NCBI RefSeq assembly: GCF_022808645.1
Contig: NZ_JAKZKT010000004.1
Location: 112,816-176,815, forward strand
From: Bacillus litorisediminis
Lineage (GTDB): Bacteria > Bacillota > Bacilli > Bacillales > JC228
Reading direction: 5' to 3'
Length of the DNA stretch: 64,000 nt
The notes under the pieces are model-generated. The model was given only the letters and a program-made list of their open reading frames with translations, made no database searches and had not been told where the DNA came from. Position numbers and translations under genes: made by a program. Below, piece by piece: positions 9,370-18,672 of this stretch (within the stretch, counting starts at the first letter, position 1; each line of letters starts with the position of its first letter).

Positions 9370-9810
9370 TTAATTGCACAGCGCTTTGCTTTTAGCAAAT
9401 TGCTTTTTCATGCGAATGGTCGTCCCTTCTCCTGGTCCTGACTCTACCTCTACTTCATCCATAAAATTTTCCATAATGGTAAAGCCCATACCAGAACGCT
9501 CAAGCTCAGGCTTGGTCGTAAACAATGGCTGTCTCGCTTCATTGATGTCTGAGATTCCGACCCCCTCATCACGAATCATAATCTCACAGGCTCCATCCTC
9601 GATTGTTACAGAAATATAGACCATTCCATCCGGGATATTTTCATACCCATGAATGATTGCATTTGTAACAGCCTCAGACACGACAGTCTTAATTTCCGTC
9701 AGTTCATCCAAAGTAGGATCTAACTGCGCAATAAATGAAGCGACTGTCACCCGTGCAAATGATTCGTTTTGACTTAGAGCACTAAATTGAATATGCATTT
9801 CATTTTTCAA
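9370..9810 (-). CDS. spoIIAB: Anti-sigma-F factor and SpoIIAA kinase
   Basis: The 146-residue GHKL-fold protein binds SigF and phosphorylates SpoIIAA. It shows the N box ([15 protein letters not shown]), the G1 box (DEGVGI) and the G2 region ([17 protein letters not shown]). It starts at a TTG and ends with the conserved SKALCN. There is one base between it and spoIIAA, so the anti-sigma and its antagonist are tightly coupled. Confidence 0.98.
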   Translation of the reverse strand: MKNEMHIQFSALSQNESFARVTVASFIAQLDPTLDELTEIKTVVSEAVTNAIIHGYENIPDGMVYISVTIEDGACEIMIRDEGVGISDINEARQPLFTTKPELERSGMGFTIMENFMDEVEVESGPGEGTTIRMKKQFAKSKALCN

Positions 9811-9811
9811 G

Positions 9812-10162
9812 TTACGCCACCCCCAGTTTTTCTAAAGCAAGAGCTTCATTGGTCTCTTGTCTAATTATTTTAAATAAACCGGACATATCAAACAATCGTT
9901 TTACAGCTGGGGAGATGGCGCATACAACCATTTCGCCGTGCATTTGTTTTATTTGTTTGTACCGTCCCAGAATCACTCCGAGTCCTGAACTGTCCATGAA
10001 GGTAAGCTCTTGGAGATTAAGGACGATATGGCGGATCCCATACTTTTCAATAGCTCTTGTAGTCTCCTCTCTAAGCTGTTCAGCCGTATGATGATCCAAT
10101 TCACCACTCAAGCGAACACATAAGACTTCTTGTACAACTTCTAAATTAATCGAAAGACTCAC
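9812..10162 (-). CDS. spoIIAA: Anti-sigma factor antagonist SpoIIAA
   Basis: A 116-residue STAS-domain protein. The phosphorylated serine is visible as S58 in [18 protein letters not shown]. Unphosphorylated SpoIIAA displaces SigF from SpoIIAB. Translation starts at a GTG nine bases after AAGGAGG. It heads the operon, with a possible SigH-type promoter just upstream. Confidence 0.98.
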   Translation of the reverse strand: MSLSINLEVVQEVLCVRLSGELDHHTAEQLREETTRAIEKYGIRHIVLNLQELTFMDSSGLGVILGRYKQIKQMHGEMVVCAISPAVKRLFDMSGLFKIIRQETNEALALEKLGVA

Positions 10163-10196
10163 TATAAATTGCCTCCTTCTTGAAGGTATAGAAAGT

Positions 10197-10223
10197 CTTT
10201 CGTCATTTTTTAATTATTCTCCT
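10197..10223 (-). promoter_or_regulatory. Possible SigH promoter of the spoIIA operon
   Basis: On the minus strand AGGAGAAT is followed after about 14 bases by GAAAG, resembling the SigH pattern AGGAnnT-spacer-GAAT. It lies 35-60 bases before spoIIAA, where SigH control of spoIIA is known in B. subtilis. The -10 match is imperfect. Confidence 0.4.
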
Positions 10224-10274
10224 GCAAGGAGACAAAACTAGTGTTCATTCGAAGAAATATCCAAAAATATGACA

Positions 10275-11447
10275 TCAGTTTGCTTTTGCAAAATGGCCAA
10301 ATGTCCGTTTATATAGCGTCCACCAGCTTGCTTTTTCAACTGAATCCTTTACAACCAATGGACTTTCAACTAATACCTTTCCATTCTTTACAAGTGATAA
10401 GGTCCCAACCTCGTCTCCCTTTTGCAGCGGAGCCCTAATCTTATCATTGATTTCGATTCTCTTTTCAACATCATCTACTTTTTCTCCCTTTCTGGTTAAC
10501 AGGGAGATGCTTTCACTTGTTACAACTTCTACTTTATTATTTTCACCTTTTGAAACGGTAGCTTTAGCTATCACTGCGTCTTTTTCATACATTCTATGTG
10601 TCTTATACTTGGCGAAGGCGTAATCAAGCATTTTTGAAATTTGCGCATTCCGGTCCTTAGGCGTTGGTGCACCAAATACTACCGCAATGACCCTCATTCC
10701 ATCTCTTTTTGCCGTTGCCGTTAAACAATATTTGGCTTCATTGGTATAACCAGTTTTTAAACCATCCACACCATCGTAAAATTTAACAAGACGGTTTGTA
10801 TTGACAAGCCAAAACTTTTTATCTGTATTTTCTCTTAAATAGGCTTCATACATGCCCGTGAATTCAGTAATTTGTTCATATTTTAAAAGCTCTTTAGCCA
10901 TGACAGCCATGTCCCGGGCAGTGGAAAAATGATCTTGGGCAGGCAATCCTGTTGTATTGACGAAATTGGTATTTTTCAAACCAAGTTCTTTTGCCTTTTC
11001 ATTCATCATCTCTACAAATTCTTCCTCGGACCCTGCTATATGCTCTGCCATTGCAACGGATGCATCATTCCCCGATCCGATTGCAATTCCTTGAAGCATC
11101 TCTTTGACGGTCATCTCTTCCCCTGGCTCCAGGAAAATTTGCGATCCTCCCATGGAAGCAGCATGTTCACTAGTGCGAACCTTTTCATCCAATGAGATCT
11201 TCCCGCTATCCAACGCTTCCATGATTAATAACATGGTCATGATTTTAGTCATACTAGCTGGAGGCAATTTCTCGTCAGGATTTTTTTGATAAAGTATAGT
11301 TCCCGTGTCTCTTTCAATTAATATCGCTGACTTTGCATTTTCGGCCAAAGCAAGCGTCTCTTCGCTTTTTTGATTGGCTAATGCTGGAGTTGATAACGAA
11401 CTAAAAATTAACAGGATGCCTATTACACAAGATAACGAACGTCTCAT
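10275..11447 (-). CDS. dacF: D-alanyl-D-alanine carboxypeptidase DacF
   Basis: This penicillin-binding protein trims D-alanine from peptidoglycan and in B. subtilis helps set spore cortex cross-linking. A signal peptide spans about residues 1-24 (cleavage after ALA). The catalytic SxxK is S65-M-T-K68, SGN follows in GSGNDASVAM, and KTG is in DGLKTGYTNEA. A PBP5-type C-terminal beta domain and amphipathic tail complete the 390 residues. It sits upstream of spoIIAA in the same direction, behind a good SigF-type promoter. Confidence 0.97.
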   Translation of the reverse strand: MRRSLSCVIGILLIFSSLSTPALANQKSEETLALAENAKSAILIERDTGTILYQKNPDEKLPPASMTKIMTMLLIMEALDSGKISLDEKVRTSEHAASMGGSQIFLEPGEEMTVKEMLQGIAIGSGNDASVAMAEHIAGSEEEFVEMMNEKAKELGLKNTNFVNTTGLPAQDHFSTARDMAVMAKELLKYEQITEFTGMYEAYLRENTDKKFWLVNTNRLVKFYDGVDGLKTGYTNEAKYCLTATAKRDGMRVIAVVFGAPTPKDRNAQISKMLDYAFAKYKTHRMYEKDAVIAKATVSKGENNKVEVVTSESISLLTRKGEKVDDVEKRIEINDKIRAPLQKGDEVGTLSLVKNGKVLVESPLVVKDSVEKASWWTLYKRTFGHFAKAN

Positions 11448-11500
11448 TGTATCCCTCCAATTAAAAGTAGAGTTGTCTTTTCCTTAGAAATACTCAGTTT

Positions 11501-11530
11501 CCATTTTTTCCAGACAATCTTTTTTTATAC
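11501..11530 (-). promoter_or_regulatory. SigF-type promoter of dacF
   Basis: On the minus strand GTATA is followed after 14 bases by GGAAAAAATG, which fits the SigF consensus GYATA / GGnnAnAnTR. It lies about 54 bases before the dacF start, agreeing with the forespore expression known for dacF. Confidence 0.65.
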
Positions 11531-11564
11531 AGGATTTTCCTAAATTTAAATAAACAGTCATACG

Positions 11565-11598
11565 ATAAAACCTCTTCACGACATAGGTGAAGAGGTTT
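11565..11598 (-). terminator. Terminator overlapping the gtrA-like stop
   Basis: AAAACCTCTTCAC and GTGAAGAGGTTTT form a 13-bp perfect stem that includes the last codons of the GtrA-like gene. The hairpin ends the glycosylation cassette before the dacF promoter. Confidence 0.85.
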
Positions 11599-12025
11599 TC
11601 ACAAAGACAAGATATTTTTGCCCGAAATAATTGATGATCGTATATAAACCCATCCCTAATAAAACCGCGAGATTTTCTTTAGAAACGGGAAGCAGGAGGG
11701 TTGAGTGCATCTGGCTGGCAATTTCCTGACTTAAGGAGTAAGAGAGCAAATAACTGACAAAAATGATAAAGACAAACCTGGGTATTCCTCTCCGATACGT
11801 TATATCGGATTGAAAAGTAAAACCCCGATTCAAAAAGAAGCTAACTGCTGCACCAACACTATTACCGATAAAAGTTGAAACCCAGTACGATAATCCCAAT
11901 CCATTCAGCAATAGCATAATCACTGAAAACCCTACAATTGTATTAGCGATTCCTACCAGAAGAAATCGAATAAAAGAATTAGTTCGATTCAGGTATTTTA
12001 CTAGATACAATCGAATATAGCTCAT
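11576..12025 (-). CDS. GtrA family membrane protein (putative lipid-linked sugar flippase)
   Basis: The 149-residue protein has four predicted membrane helices and the family stretches FIRFLLVGIANTIVGF and NSVGAAVSFFLNRGFTFQ. GtrA/GtcA proteins are thought to flip undecaprenyl-phosphate sugars across the membrane. The frame overlaps the end of the glycosyltransferase gene by 47 bases; the true start may lie slightly downstream, because the ribosome site before the ATG is badly spaced. With the two genes upstream it makes a typical three-component cell-surface glycosylation set. Confidence 0.85.
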   Translation of the reverse strand: MSYIRLYLVKYLNRTNSFIRFLLVGIANTIVGFSVIMLLLNGLGLSYWVSTFIGNSVGAAVSFFLNRGFTFQSDITYRRGIPRFVFIIFVSYLLSYSLSQEIASQMHSTLLLPVSKENLAVLLGMGLYTIINYFGQKYLVFVKTSSPMS

Positions 12026-13016
12026 CCTCTTTCATTTGAAGTTGCCTCGCGCTAATCGTTTTCTGAATAGCAAATGAATCATACTCCACAATAAATTTCG
12101 GCCTGCGCTTCGTTTCCTTATATACTTTTCCAATGTACTCCCCAACCAGCCCTATTGCTATAAGCTGTAAACCGCCGATCAGCCAAATTGATGTAATTAG
12201 AGACGTCCATCCAGTAGCTGTATGTCCGGTAAATTTTAAAAATAAGAAATACGCACCAAATAATAAACTTACAAAAAACGAAACCATTCCGATAAATAAA
12301 ACAAGTCGAATTGGTGTAACGGAGAATGAAGAAATTCCATCAAAAGCAAAAGCGATCATCTTCTTTAACGGATATTTTGTCTCGCCAGCCATCCTTTTTT
12401 TTCGATCATAATGAACAACAGCTGATGGAAAGCCAATGAGCGGAATGATTCCACGCAAGAAAAGATTTGCTTCGTCAAAACGCTCAAGTTCTTCTATTGC
12501 CCTTTTACTCATTAATCGAAAGTCCGCGTGATTAAAAATAAGATCTACTCCCATTTTTTTCATGACCGAATAAAACAGTTCTGCTGATTTTCTTTTAAAG
12601 AAGGTATCCGAATCACGACGATTGCGGACGCCATACACAATTTCATTCCCTTCGATAAATTTTTCGATAAATAACGGAATAACTGAAATATCATCCTGAA
12701 GATCGGCATCAATCGAGATCACACAATCGGACACATCTTTTGCAGAAAATAGACCCGCTAATAAAGCATTCTGATGCCCTACATTTCGTGATAATTTTAA
12801 GCCTCTAACATAATTGAATTGTAAGCTTGCTTTTTCAATAATGGACCACGTCTTGTCTTTGCTGCCATCATCAACAAATAAAATTTTGCTATTCTCATCA
12901 ACTATGGAGTCTTCGATCATTTTCACCAATAAATCCTGAAGTTGGCTTATCGTGTCTTTCAAAACTGCTTCTTCGTTATAACATGGGACTACAATCGTTA
13001 GTACAGGTTCAGTCAT
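11979..13016 (-). CDS. Family 2 glycosyltransferase, CsbB/YkoT type
   Basis: A 345-residue enzyme with a GT2 domain (LTIVVPCYNEEAVL, LFVDDGSKDKT, and the DAD metal site in ISIDADLQDD) followed by two C-terminal membrane helices at about residues 230-300. This is the layout of polyprenyl-phosphate glycosyltransferases that charge undecaprenyl phosphate with a sugar on the cytoplasmic face. B. subtilis CsbB and YkoT are the nearest relatives I recall. It lies between a multispan protein and a GtrA flippase, consistent with teichoic-acid or other surface decoration. The sugar cannot be deduced. Confidence 0.9.
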   Translation of the reverse strand: MTEPVLTIVVPCYNEEAVLKDTISQLQDLLVKMIEDSIVDENSKILFVDDGSKDKTWSIIEKASLQFNYVRGLKLSRNVGHQNALLAGLFSAKDVSDCVISIDADLQDDISVIPLFIEKFIEGNEIVYGVRNRRDSDTFFKRKSAELFYSVMKKMGVDLIFNHADFRLMSKRAIEELERFDEANLFLRGIIPLIGFPSAVVHYDRKKRMAGETKYPLKKMIAFAFDGISSFSVTPIRLVLFIGMVSFFVSLLFGAYFLFLKFTGHTATGWTSLITSIWLIGGLQLIAIGLVGEYIGKVYKETKRRPKFIVEYDSFAIQKTISARQLQMKEDELYSIVSSKIPESN

Positions 13017-13049
13017 AATGCTTTTATTCCTCCCAAAGCTGTCACTGCT

Positions 13050-14732
13050 TTACGTTTCCATTACCCGGTACAGATAAATCTTCCATGCGCTTTCTTTTGA
13101 TGTAAAAGTTTGTTCTAAAACAAGATGATTATCAGCTGCATTTAATATCGGAATGCTAGAGAAAATAAAGGATCCTCCCAATCCTTGAAACGCTGTCATG
13201 TCCAATTGCAGATTGGTCAGTTTAGCTTTTGAGTTTTTCTTAAACATATAGTGTTTACCTAACTCATCTGTAAACAGATAACAGCGTCCTCCCCATTCGT
13301 CAAAATATTCCTTTATGGTTTTATTTTTAGCTAATTCCTCTGCGATTATTTTCCTAAATTGATATTTATATGAGAGGGGATAGAAATTATTGTACGTATC
13401 TAATGTATAAAACCCATTATACTGAGCGATGGCTGGATGAATGCCGATACTGGCGACCCGGTATGTTTCAGGTGGCAGACCGATAAATTCTTTAATATCG
13501 TTAAATAATTCAGTTGCATAAAATTCTTTTACGGATGGTTTTTTATGGTAAACAATCTCATCATTAAACATTCCCAATACAACGAGCTGAAGGCATATAA
13601 TAGCTGCCACCATGCCTCTATTAAATACTTTTTCTTGCCAAAGAATCTTTAATGCGATAGCAAAGCTTACATAAATAATAAGTGGCCTGAGAAAATGAAA
13701 TCTTGCAAAGTTAAAGGTATCCAAAAAATGAAACCGTTCTGTCAGTGGGAGCCATCCCTTATAAAACCAAAAAGCATACCAGGCTGATAGAGCAAAATTG
13801 ATCATAAATAAGTACAAAAATGGTTTCTCCTGACGCCACAATCTTTTATAGAAGACAAGAATCAGTGCCATTAGGATTACAGGTAAGATAAATAATCCAT
13901 GTACGGTCATCACATGGTTGTGACCTAAAATGAAATTTTTAAAAGTGAGACGGATGACTCTCCAAAGAGGCAGCCTTGCATGAAAATATTCGTCTCTACT
14001 GTTTGGTTCAGTCGAAAATAGAAAGGATGCTACAAGACGATACTCAACTAAAAGAAACATCATCGTCATAAGAACAATTGAAAAAAAGAACTGCCAATTC
14101 CACCCTTTACCCCTGATTACGTCCCATCCCCATAAGAGCCCCATCGCTGTTAAGAAAAAGAAAAAGCCTAATACAAAGCTGGAGTAAAACGGAAGCAATA
14201 AAAGGACGGCAATGTTTTTCCAGGAATACTCGTTGTTTCGAATATTTAAAAATGCCCATAATGCCAGGGGCATCCCTAAGGTACTTAACATTCCTGATGG
14301 CCAAAATGGGGTCAGGGCAAATGTCAAAGCAACGCCTACTCTGATAAGAGCCCATTCCTCTTTTTTCAAAAAATGTTTTTTTAAAAGCAGGTACATTCCC
14401 CAAAATGCGATAAATCTTGTTATAGCCTGACTAAGTCCATACGCCACCATCGTTGGGAAAAATGCATAAAGCCAAACAATCCCGGAAAATTCTGAGGCAA
14501 GCGCATTCCGCGGTAGCCCATTAATTACCTGGGGGATTGTTGCATTAATGCTGCCAAATATTTCTCCGCTGTTAATCAGCACCTTGTACCAGGCTATATT
14601 AGAATCCAAATTATCATGAACTCGAATGTGTGCGTTTTCTCCTAAAATAAATAAGGGGGATAAATACAGAAGAATAATGACGAACGAGAGGAGAATCAGT
14701 TTTCGTTCATAGTTAGGATTAGTTAAAACCAC
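13050..14732 (-). CDS. Multispan membrane protein, DUF6044/YkoS type (putative surface glycosyltransferase)
   Basis: The 560-residue protein has about eleven hydrophobic helices after a short basic N-terminus, then a soluble C-terminal domain of roughly 140 residues. The layout recalls GT-C fold enzymes such as YfhO and YkoS that transfer a lipid-linked sugar to an extracellular polymer. An acidic loop after the first helix (NAHIRVHDNLDSNIAWYK) may hold the catalytic aspartate; this is inference. It is the first gene of the cassette, 33 bases before the GT2 gene. The acceptor is unknown. Confidence 0.75.
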   Translation of the reverse strand: MVLTNPNYERKLILLSFVIILLYLSPLFILGENAHIRVHDNLDSNIAWYKVLINSGEIFGSINATIPQVINGLPRNALASEFSGIVWLYAFFPTMVAYGLSQAITRFIAFWGMYLLLKKHFLKKEEWALIRVGVALTFALTPFWPSGMLSTLGMPLALWAFLNIRNNEYSWKNIAVLLLLPFYSSFVLGFFFFLTAMGLLWGWDVIRGKGWNWQFFFSIVLMTMMFLLVEYRLVASFLFSTEPNSRDEYFHARLPLWRVIRLTFKNFILGHNHVMTVHGLFILPVILMALILVFYKRLWRQEKPFLYLFMINFALSAWYAFWFYKGWLPLTERFHFLDTFNFARFHFLRPLIIYVSFAIALKILWQEKVFNRGMVAAIICLQLVVLGMFNDEIVYHKKPSVKEFYATELFNDIKEFIGLPPETYRVASIGIHPAIAQYNGFYTLDTYNNFYPLSYKYQFRKIIAEELAKNKTIKEYFDEWGGRCYLFTDELGKHYMFKKNSKAKLTNLQLDMTAFQGLGGSFIFSSIPILNAADNHLVLEQTFTSKESAWKIYLYRVMET

Positions 14733-14974
14733 TGTTTACACCTCTAAAAGAATCTTTACAAACGGGACACAACCCTATGTTTTACCATAATGAAAGTTCT
14801 ATTCCTTTTTCTCCATCTTTTTTAATTATTTCTAGAAAGTAGGATGTTCGGGATAAGGGCAAGCTTCTGTGCATACACATAAATCGATATGAAACTATGA
14901 CTATATGAAAAAGATGCAGTAATTCGTTTTAAAAAGAGATCCGAGAACGAGTGATATCAGAACGGGGGGAGATT
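14733..14974. other. Divergent intergenic region between the glycosylation cassette and galU
   Basis: This 242-base stretch separates two genes transcribed away from each other and must hold both promoters. It is A/T rich. I see no convincing consensus promoter, riboswitch or repeat. Confidence 0.5.
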
Positions 14975-15835
14975 ATGATAAAAAAAGCCGTTATTCCTGC
15001 TGCGGGCCTTGGCACCAGATTTTTACCTGCCACAAAAGCACAGCCTAAAGAAATGCTGCCTATTGTCGATAAGCCTGCGATTCAATACATAATCGAGGAA
15101 GCCGTAGCTTCAGGGATTGAAGATATCATTATCGTAACAGGGAGAAATAAACGGGCCATTGAAGACCATTTTGATAAATCAGTTGAGCTTGAGCTTATTC
15201 TGCAAAAAACCTCTAAACATGAGGTTTATGAGATGGTAAAACAAATATCCAATTTAGCTCAAATTCATTATGTCCGGCAAAAAGAGCCGCTTGGACTGGG
15301 TGACGCCGTCTTTTGTGCAAGAAAATTTATAGGGGATGAACCATTTGCGGTGTTACTGGGCGACGATATTATCGACAGCGACGTACCGGCATTAAAACAA
15401 ATGATTCAGCAATTTGAAATAGCGGGAAAATCAATTCTCGGCTGCGAGGATGTTCCTCGACACGATGTGTCAAAGTACGGAATAGTTCAGTATTCTCATA
15501 AGATTGGAGATCTCTACGGTGTTTTAAATTTAATTGAAAAACCTTCTGTTGAAGAGGCTCCTTCAACCCTCGCAATTGTCGGGCGCTATATTTTAACTCC
15601 AGCGGTTTTTGAGCAAATTGAATGGGTGAAACCTGACCGAAACGGAGAAATTCAGTTAACTGAAGCGATTGACCGATTGGTTGAAATTGAGCCTGTTCAC
15701 TCTTATCTGATTCAAGGAAAAAGATATGATGTCGGCGATAAGTTTGGCTTTTTAAAAGCTACGATTGATTTTGCCTTGAAAAATCCAGGATTAAAGGAAC
15801 AGCTAATACGGTATATACGGGAGAATGTTAGGTGA
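14975..15835 (+). CDS. galU: UTP-glucose-1-phosphate uridylyltransferase
   Basis: The enzyme makes UDP-glucose from UTP and glucose-1-phosphate for teichoic acids, glycolipids and polysaccharides. Hallmarks are the nucleotide-binding IPAAGLGTRFLPATKAQPK at the N-terminus, the LLGDDII metal site and GEIQLTEAID. The ATG at 14975 is chosen because GGGGGGAG precedes it and families start with (M)xKKAVIPAAG; an earlier frame start at 14951 lacks support. Length is 286 residues. It is divergent from the glycosylation genes, to which it could supply precursor. The B. subtilis name for this function is gtaB. Confidence 0.95.
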   Translation: MIKKAVIPAAGLGTRFLPATKAQPKEMLPIVDKPAIQYIIEEAVASGIEDIIIVTGRNKRAIEDHFDKSVELELILQKTSKHEVYEMVKQISNLAQIHYVRQKEPLGLGDAVFCARKFIGDEPFAVLLGDDIIDSDVPALKQMIQQFEIAGKSILGCEDVPRHDVSKYGIVQYSHKIGDLYGVLNLIEKPSVEEAPSTLAIVGRYILTPAVFEQIEWVKPDRNGEIQLTEAIDRLVEIEPVHSYLIQGKRYDVGDKFGFLKATIDFALKNPGLKEQLIRYIRENVR

Positions 15836-15848
15836 ATGGATAAAGAGA

Positions 15849-15888
15849 GGGCATCGTCAAACGTTGATGGTGCTAATGATTTTTTACT
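15849..15888 (+). terminator. Terminator after galU
   Basis: GCATCGTCAA and TTGATGGTGC form a 10-bp stem with two G-U pairs around a three-base loop, followed by TAATGATTTTTT. Confidence 0.75.
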
Positions 15889-15904
15889 GTGTTTTTTTTC
15901 AGTC

Positions 15905-15966
15905 CTGAACAAGGATATCGGAACTCACTTGTTTTTCCGAACTCAGCACACTCTTTTCCGAACTCT
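15905..15966. repeat. Short degenerate direct repeat with GAACTC core
   Basis: CCGAACTC or CGGAACTC recurs at 15919, 15937 and 15958, at spacings of about 18 and 21 bases separated by T-rich segments; a TGAAC at 15905 may be a fourth decayed unit. It lies between two terminators. The spacing recalls the longer array near 34 kb but the core differs. Confidence 0.5.
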
Positions 15967-15984
15967 AATCAAATCAATATAACA

Positions 15985-16020
15985 TAAAAAAGGTACTGCT
16001 CCACTAGCAGTACCTTTTCC
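15985..16020 (-). terminator. Bidirectional terminator between galU and pdp
   Basis: AAAAGGTACTGCT and AGCAGTACCTTTT form a 13-bp perfect stem with a five-base loop and T-runs on both strands, just beyond the pdp stop. Confidence 0.9.
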
Positions 16021-16024
16021 ATGC

Positions 16025-17329
16025 TTAATCTTTAACTTCCCCGTAAATAAGCTTTGGTTTTGCAATATCTGTTTTGGAGATTCGAATGCTTTCGTATAAC
16101 TTTGCTTTTACATGATCCACATTTTCAGTGTTGCTGTAAATCGTTACGAGTGACTCGCCTTTCTTTACAGAATCACCGATTTTTTTTCGGAGTAACAGAC
16201 CTACGGCCAAGTCAATTGAAGATTCCTTGGTTGCACGGCCAGCCCCTAGCCACATCGCTGCTGTTCCGATGGAATCTGCTACTAGCTCTTCCACAAACCC
16301 ATCTTCTTTAGCTTCAAGCTCAAAAGCAAAGGAAGCCTGAGGAAGCTTTAACGTATCATCCACCACCGACGGATCTCCGCCTTGAGCCTGCAAAAATGTC
16401 TTAAATGTATCTAACGCGGCACCGGTTTTTAATACCTCTTTCAGCTTTTCTTTTGCTTCCTCTAAACTATCCGCCTTTCCTCCGAGGAATACCATATAAC
16501 TTCCGAGAGTTAAACACAACTCTGTTAAATCTTCAGGACCTTCCCCTCTCAGCGTATCAATGGCCTCCTTTACTTCAAGGGCATTGCCAATCGCATACCC
16601 AAGCGGCTGACTCATATCGGAAATAACAGCCATCGTTTTACGTCCAATCTGATTCCCGATTTTAACCATGGCTTTTGCCAGAGAAAGAGAATCCTCCAGA
16701 GATTTCATAAAAGCTCCCGCTCCAGTTTTGACGTCTAAGACAATTGCATCGGCTCCCGCAGCAATCTTTTTGCTCATAATAGAGCTTGCTATCAGCGGAA
16801 TACTATTGACTGTTGCAGTTACATCCCTTAAGGAATATAGTTTTTTATCAGCTGGGGTTAGGTTCCCGCTTTGTCCGATTACGGCTAATTTGTTTTGATT
16901 CACTAAACGGACAAATTCCTCATTCTCAATCTCAACATGGAATCCAGGCACAGATTCCAGCTTATCAATCGTTCCTCCAGTATGCCCTAAACCTCTTCCG
17001 CTCATTTTTGCAACAGGCACGCCTAATGTGGCAACAAGCGGACCTAATACTAACGTAGTCGTATCACCTACTCCTCCAGTTGAATGTTTATCAACTTTGA
17101 TCCCTTCTATCGCTGAGAGATCAATCTGGTCCCCTGATTCTACCATTGCCATCGTTAAATCAGCACATTCTTTATCAGTCATTCCTTTAAAAAAGACAGC
17201 CATACAAAAGGCACTCATCTGGTAATCCGGGATTTCATCGTTTGTGAAACCTTGGATGATAAATTTAATTTCTTCCGTAGTTAGTTCGGCTCCGTCCCGC
17301 TTTTTTTGAATCAAATCCACCATTCTCAT
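16025..17329 (-). CDS. pdp: Pyrimidine-nucleoside phosphorylase
   Basis: The enzyme cleaves uridine, thymidine and deoxyuridine with phosphate to the base and (deoxy)ribose-1-phosphate. At 434 residues it is full length. The phosphorylase signature [17 protein letters not shown], the phosphate loop [12 protein letters not shown] and the C-terminal [11 protein letters not shown] segment are present. It lies 14 bases after drm, which converts the pentose-1-phosphate to the 5-phosphate, so the operon links two successive salvage steps. The purine phosphorylase usually between such genes is missing here. Confidence 0.97.
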   Translation of the reverse strand: MRMVDLIQKKRDGAELTTEEIKFIIQGFTNDEIPDYQMSAFCMAVFFKGMTDKECADLTMAMVESGDQIDLSAIEGIKVDKHSTGGVGDTTTLVLGPLVATLGVPVAKMSGRGLGHTGGTIDKLESVPGFHVEIENEEFVRLVNQNKLAVIGQSGNLTPADKKLYSLRDVTATVNSIPLIASSIMSKKIAAGADAIVLDVKTGAGAFMKSLEDSLSLAKAMVKIGNQIGRKTMAVISDMSQPLGYAIGNALEVKEAIDTLRGEGPEDLTELCLTLGSYMVFLGGKADSLEEAKEKLKEVLKTGAALDTFKTFLQAQGGDPSVVDDTLKLPQASFAFELEAKEDGFVEELVADSIGTAAMWLGAGRATKESSIDLAVGLLLRKKIGDSVKKGESLVTIYSNTENVDHVKAKLYESIRISKTDIAKPKLIYGEVKD

Positions 17330-17343
17330 ATCTATTCATTCCT

Positions 17344-18525
17344 TTATTTTAATTCTTTTAAGAAGCTCTTCCCATGTTTCGGCATCGTTACATTAAAGTT
17401 TTCCGCAACACTTGCACCAAGATCTGCAAAGGTTTCCCGCAGAGGCAATGGATTGTTTCCTTGAAGTGATGGCGAATAGACGAGCAATGGGACATACTCC
17501 CTGGTATGATCGGTTCCATGATGAACCGGATCGTTCCCGTGATCAGCCGTAATGATTAACAAATCATCTTGTTTCATTTTTTCTAAAACCTCTGGCAAGC
17601 GCTGATCAAATTCTTGGAGTGCCTCCCCATACCCTTGCGGATCCCGGCGATGTCCATACAAAGCATCAAAATCAACTAAATTTAGAAAGCTTAAACCGAT
17701 AAAATCCATATCCATTGTCTTTAACAGTTCGTCCATACCATGCATGTTAGAGGTGGTACGGAATGATTGGGTAACCCCTTCACCATCGTAAATATCAGAT
17801 ATCTTTCCAATCGCTAAAACATCATAATCAGCGTCTTTTAATTCATTCATAACGGTCCGGTCAAATGGCTTCAATGCATAGTCATGACGATTTGCAGTTC
17901 TCTTGAAATTACCCGGAGTGCCAATAAACGGTCTAGCAATGACACGGCCTATCATATAAGGTTCATCTAAGGTTAATTGTCGAGCGATTTCACAGATTTT
18001 ATATAATTCATCCAATGGAATAATCTCTTCGTGAGCAGCGATTTGCAGAACTGAATCGGCCGAAGTATAAACAATCATCGCACCTGTATCCATATGCTCT
18101 TTCCCAAGCTCATCAATGATGGCCGTTCCGCTCGCTGGTTTATTTCCAATTACGCTTCGTCCTGTTTTTTCTTCTAATTGTTTGACTAAGTCTTCTGGAA
18201 ATCCTTCTTGGAACACTTTAAACGGTTTATGAATATGTAAACCCATAATTTCCCAGTGGCCAGTCATCGTATCCTTGCCTACAGACGCTTCCTGCATAAT
18301 TCCATAGTTGGCCAATGGTTTTTCCGCTCTTTCTATTCCTTTAATTTCCCTAATATTACTCAGACCAAGCTTAGCCATATTCGGCATATGCAAGCCGCCC
18401 ATATGCTCTGCAATATGCCCTAAGGTGTCAGCCCCCTTATCGCCAAATTCTTTAGCATCCGGAGCCTCACCAATCCCTACTGAATCCATCACAATCAGAA
18501 AAACCCTTTTATATGTATAACTCAC
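17344..18525 (-). CDS. drm: Phosphopentomutase
   Basis: This alkaline-phosphatase-superfamily enzyme interconverts (deoxy)ribose-1-phosphate and 5-phosphate. Metal-binding stretches are visible at [15 protein letters not shown], at the phosphoacceptor threonine in [13 protein letters not shown] and at [19 protein letters not shown]. It is 393 residues, starting at a GTG eight bases after AGGAGG. It forms an operon with pdp and is separated from xerD by a terminator. Confidence 0.97.
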   Translation of the reverse strand: MSYTYKRVFLIVMDSVGIGEAPDAKEFGDKGADTLGHIAEHMGGLHMPNMAKLGLSNIREIKGIERAEKPLANYGIMQEASVGKDTMTGHWEIMGLHIHKPFKVFQEGFPEDLVKQLEEKTGRSVIGNKPASGTAIIDELGKEHMDTGAMIVYTSADSVLQIAAHEEIIPLDELYKICEIARQLTLDEPYMIGRVIARPFIGTPGNFKRTANRHDYALKPFDRTVMNELKDADYDVLAIGKISDIYDGEGVTQSFRTTSNMHGMDELLKTMDMDFIGLSFLNLVDFDALYGHRRDPQGYGEALQEFDQRLPEVLEKMKQDDLLIITADHGNDPVHHGTDHTREYVPLLVYSPSLQGNNPLPLRETFADLGASVAENFNVTMPKHGKSFLKELK

Positions 18526-18642
18526 TCTGTGTTCCTCCTATTACAGTCTTACGTTTAAATTACCCCGAAAAATGTGAATCATGATAGCATATTGATTTTA
18601 TCAAAGTTTGGATTTAGGAAGAAAGTCCTGCTGTATTCCGTT

Positions 18643-18670
18643 AAAAAAGGCTCTTTGAAGGAGAGCCTGA
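18643..18670 (-). terminator. Terminator after xerD
   Basis: AGGCTCT and AGAGCCT form a stem around CCTTCAA, followed on the minus strand by TTTTTTAA, three bases past the xerD stop. Confidence 0.85.
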
Positions 18671-18672
18671 AC

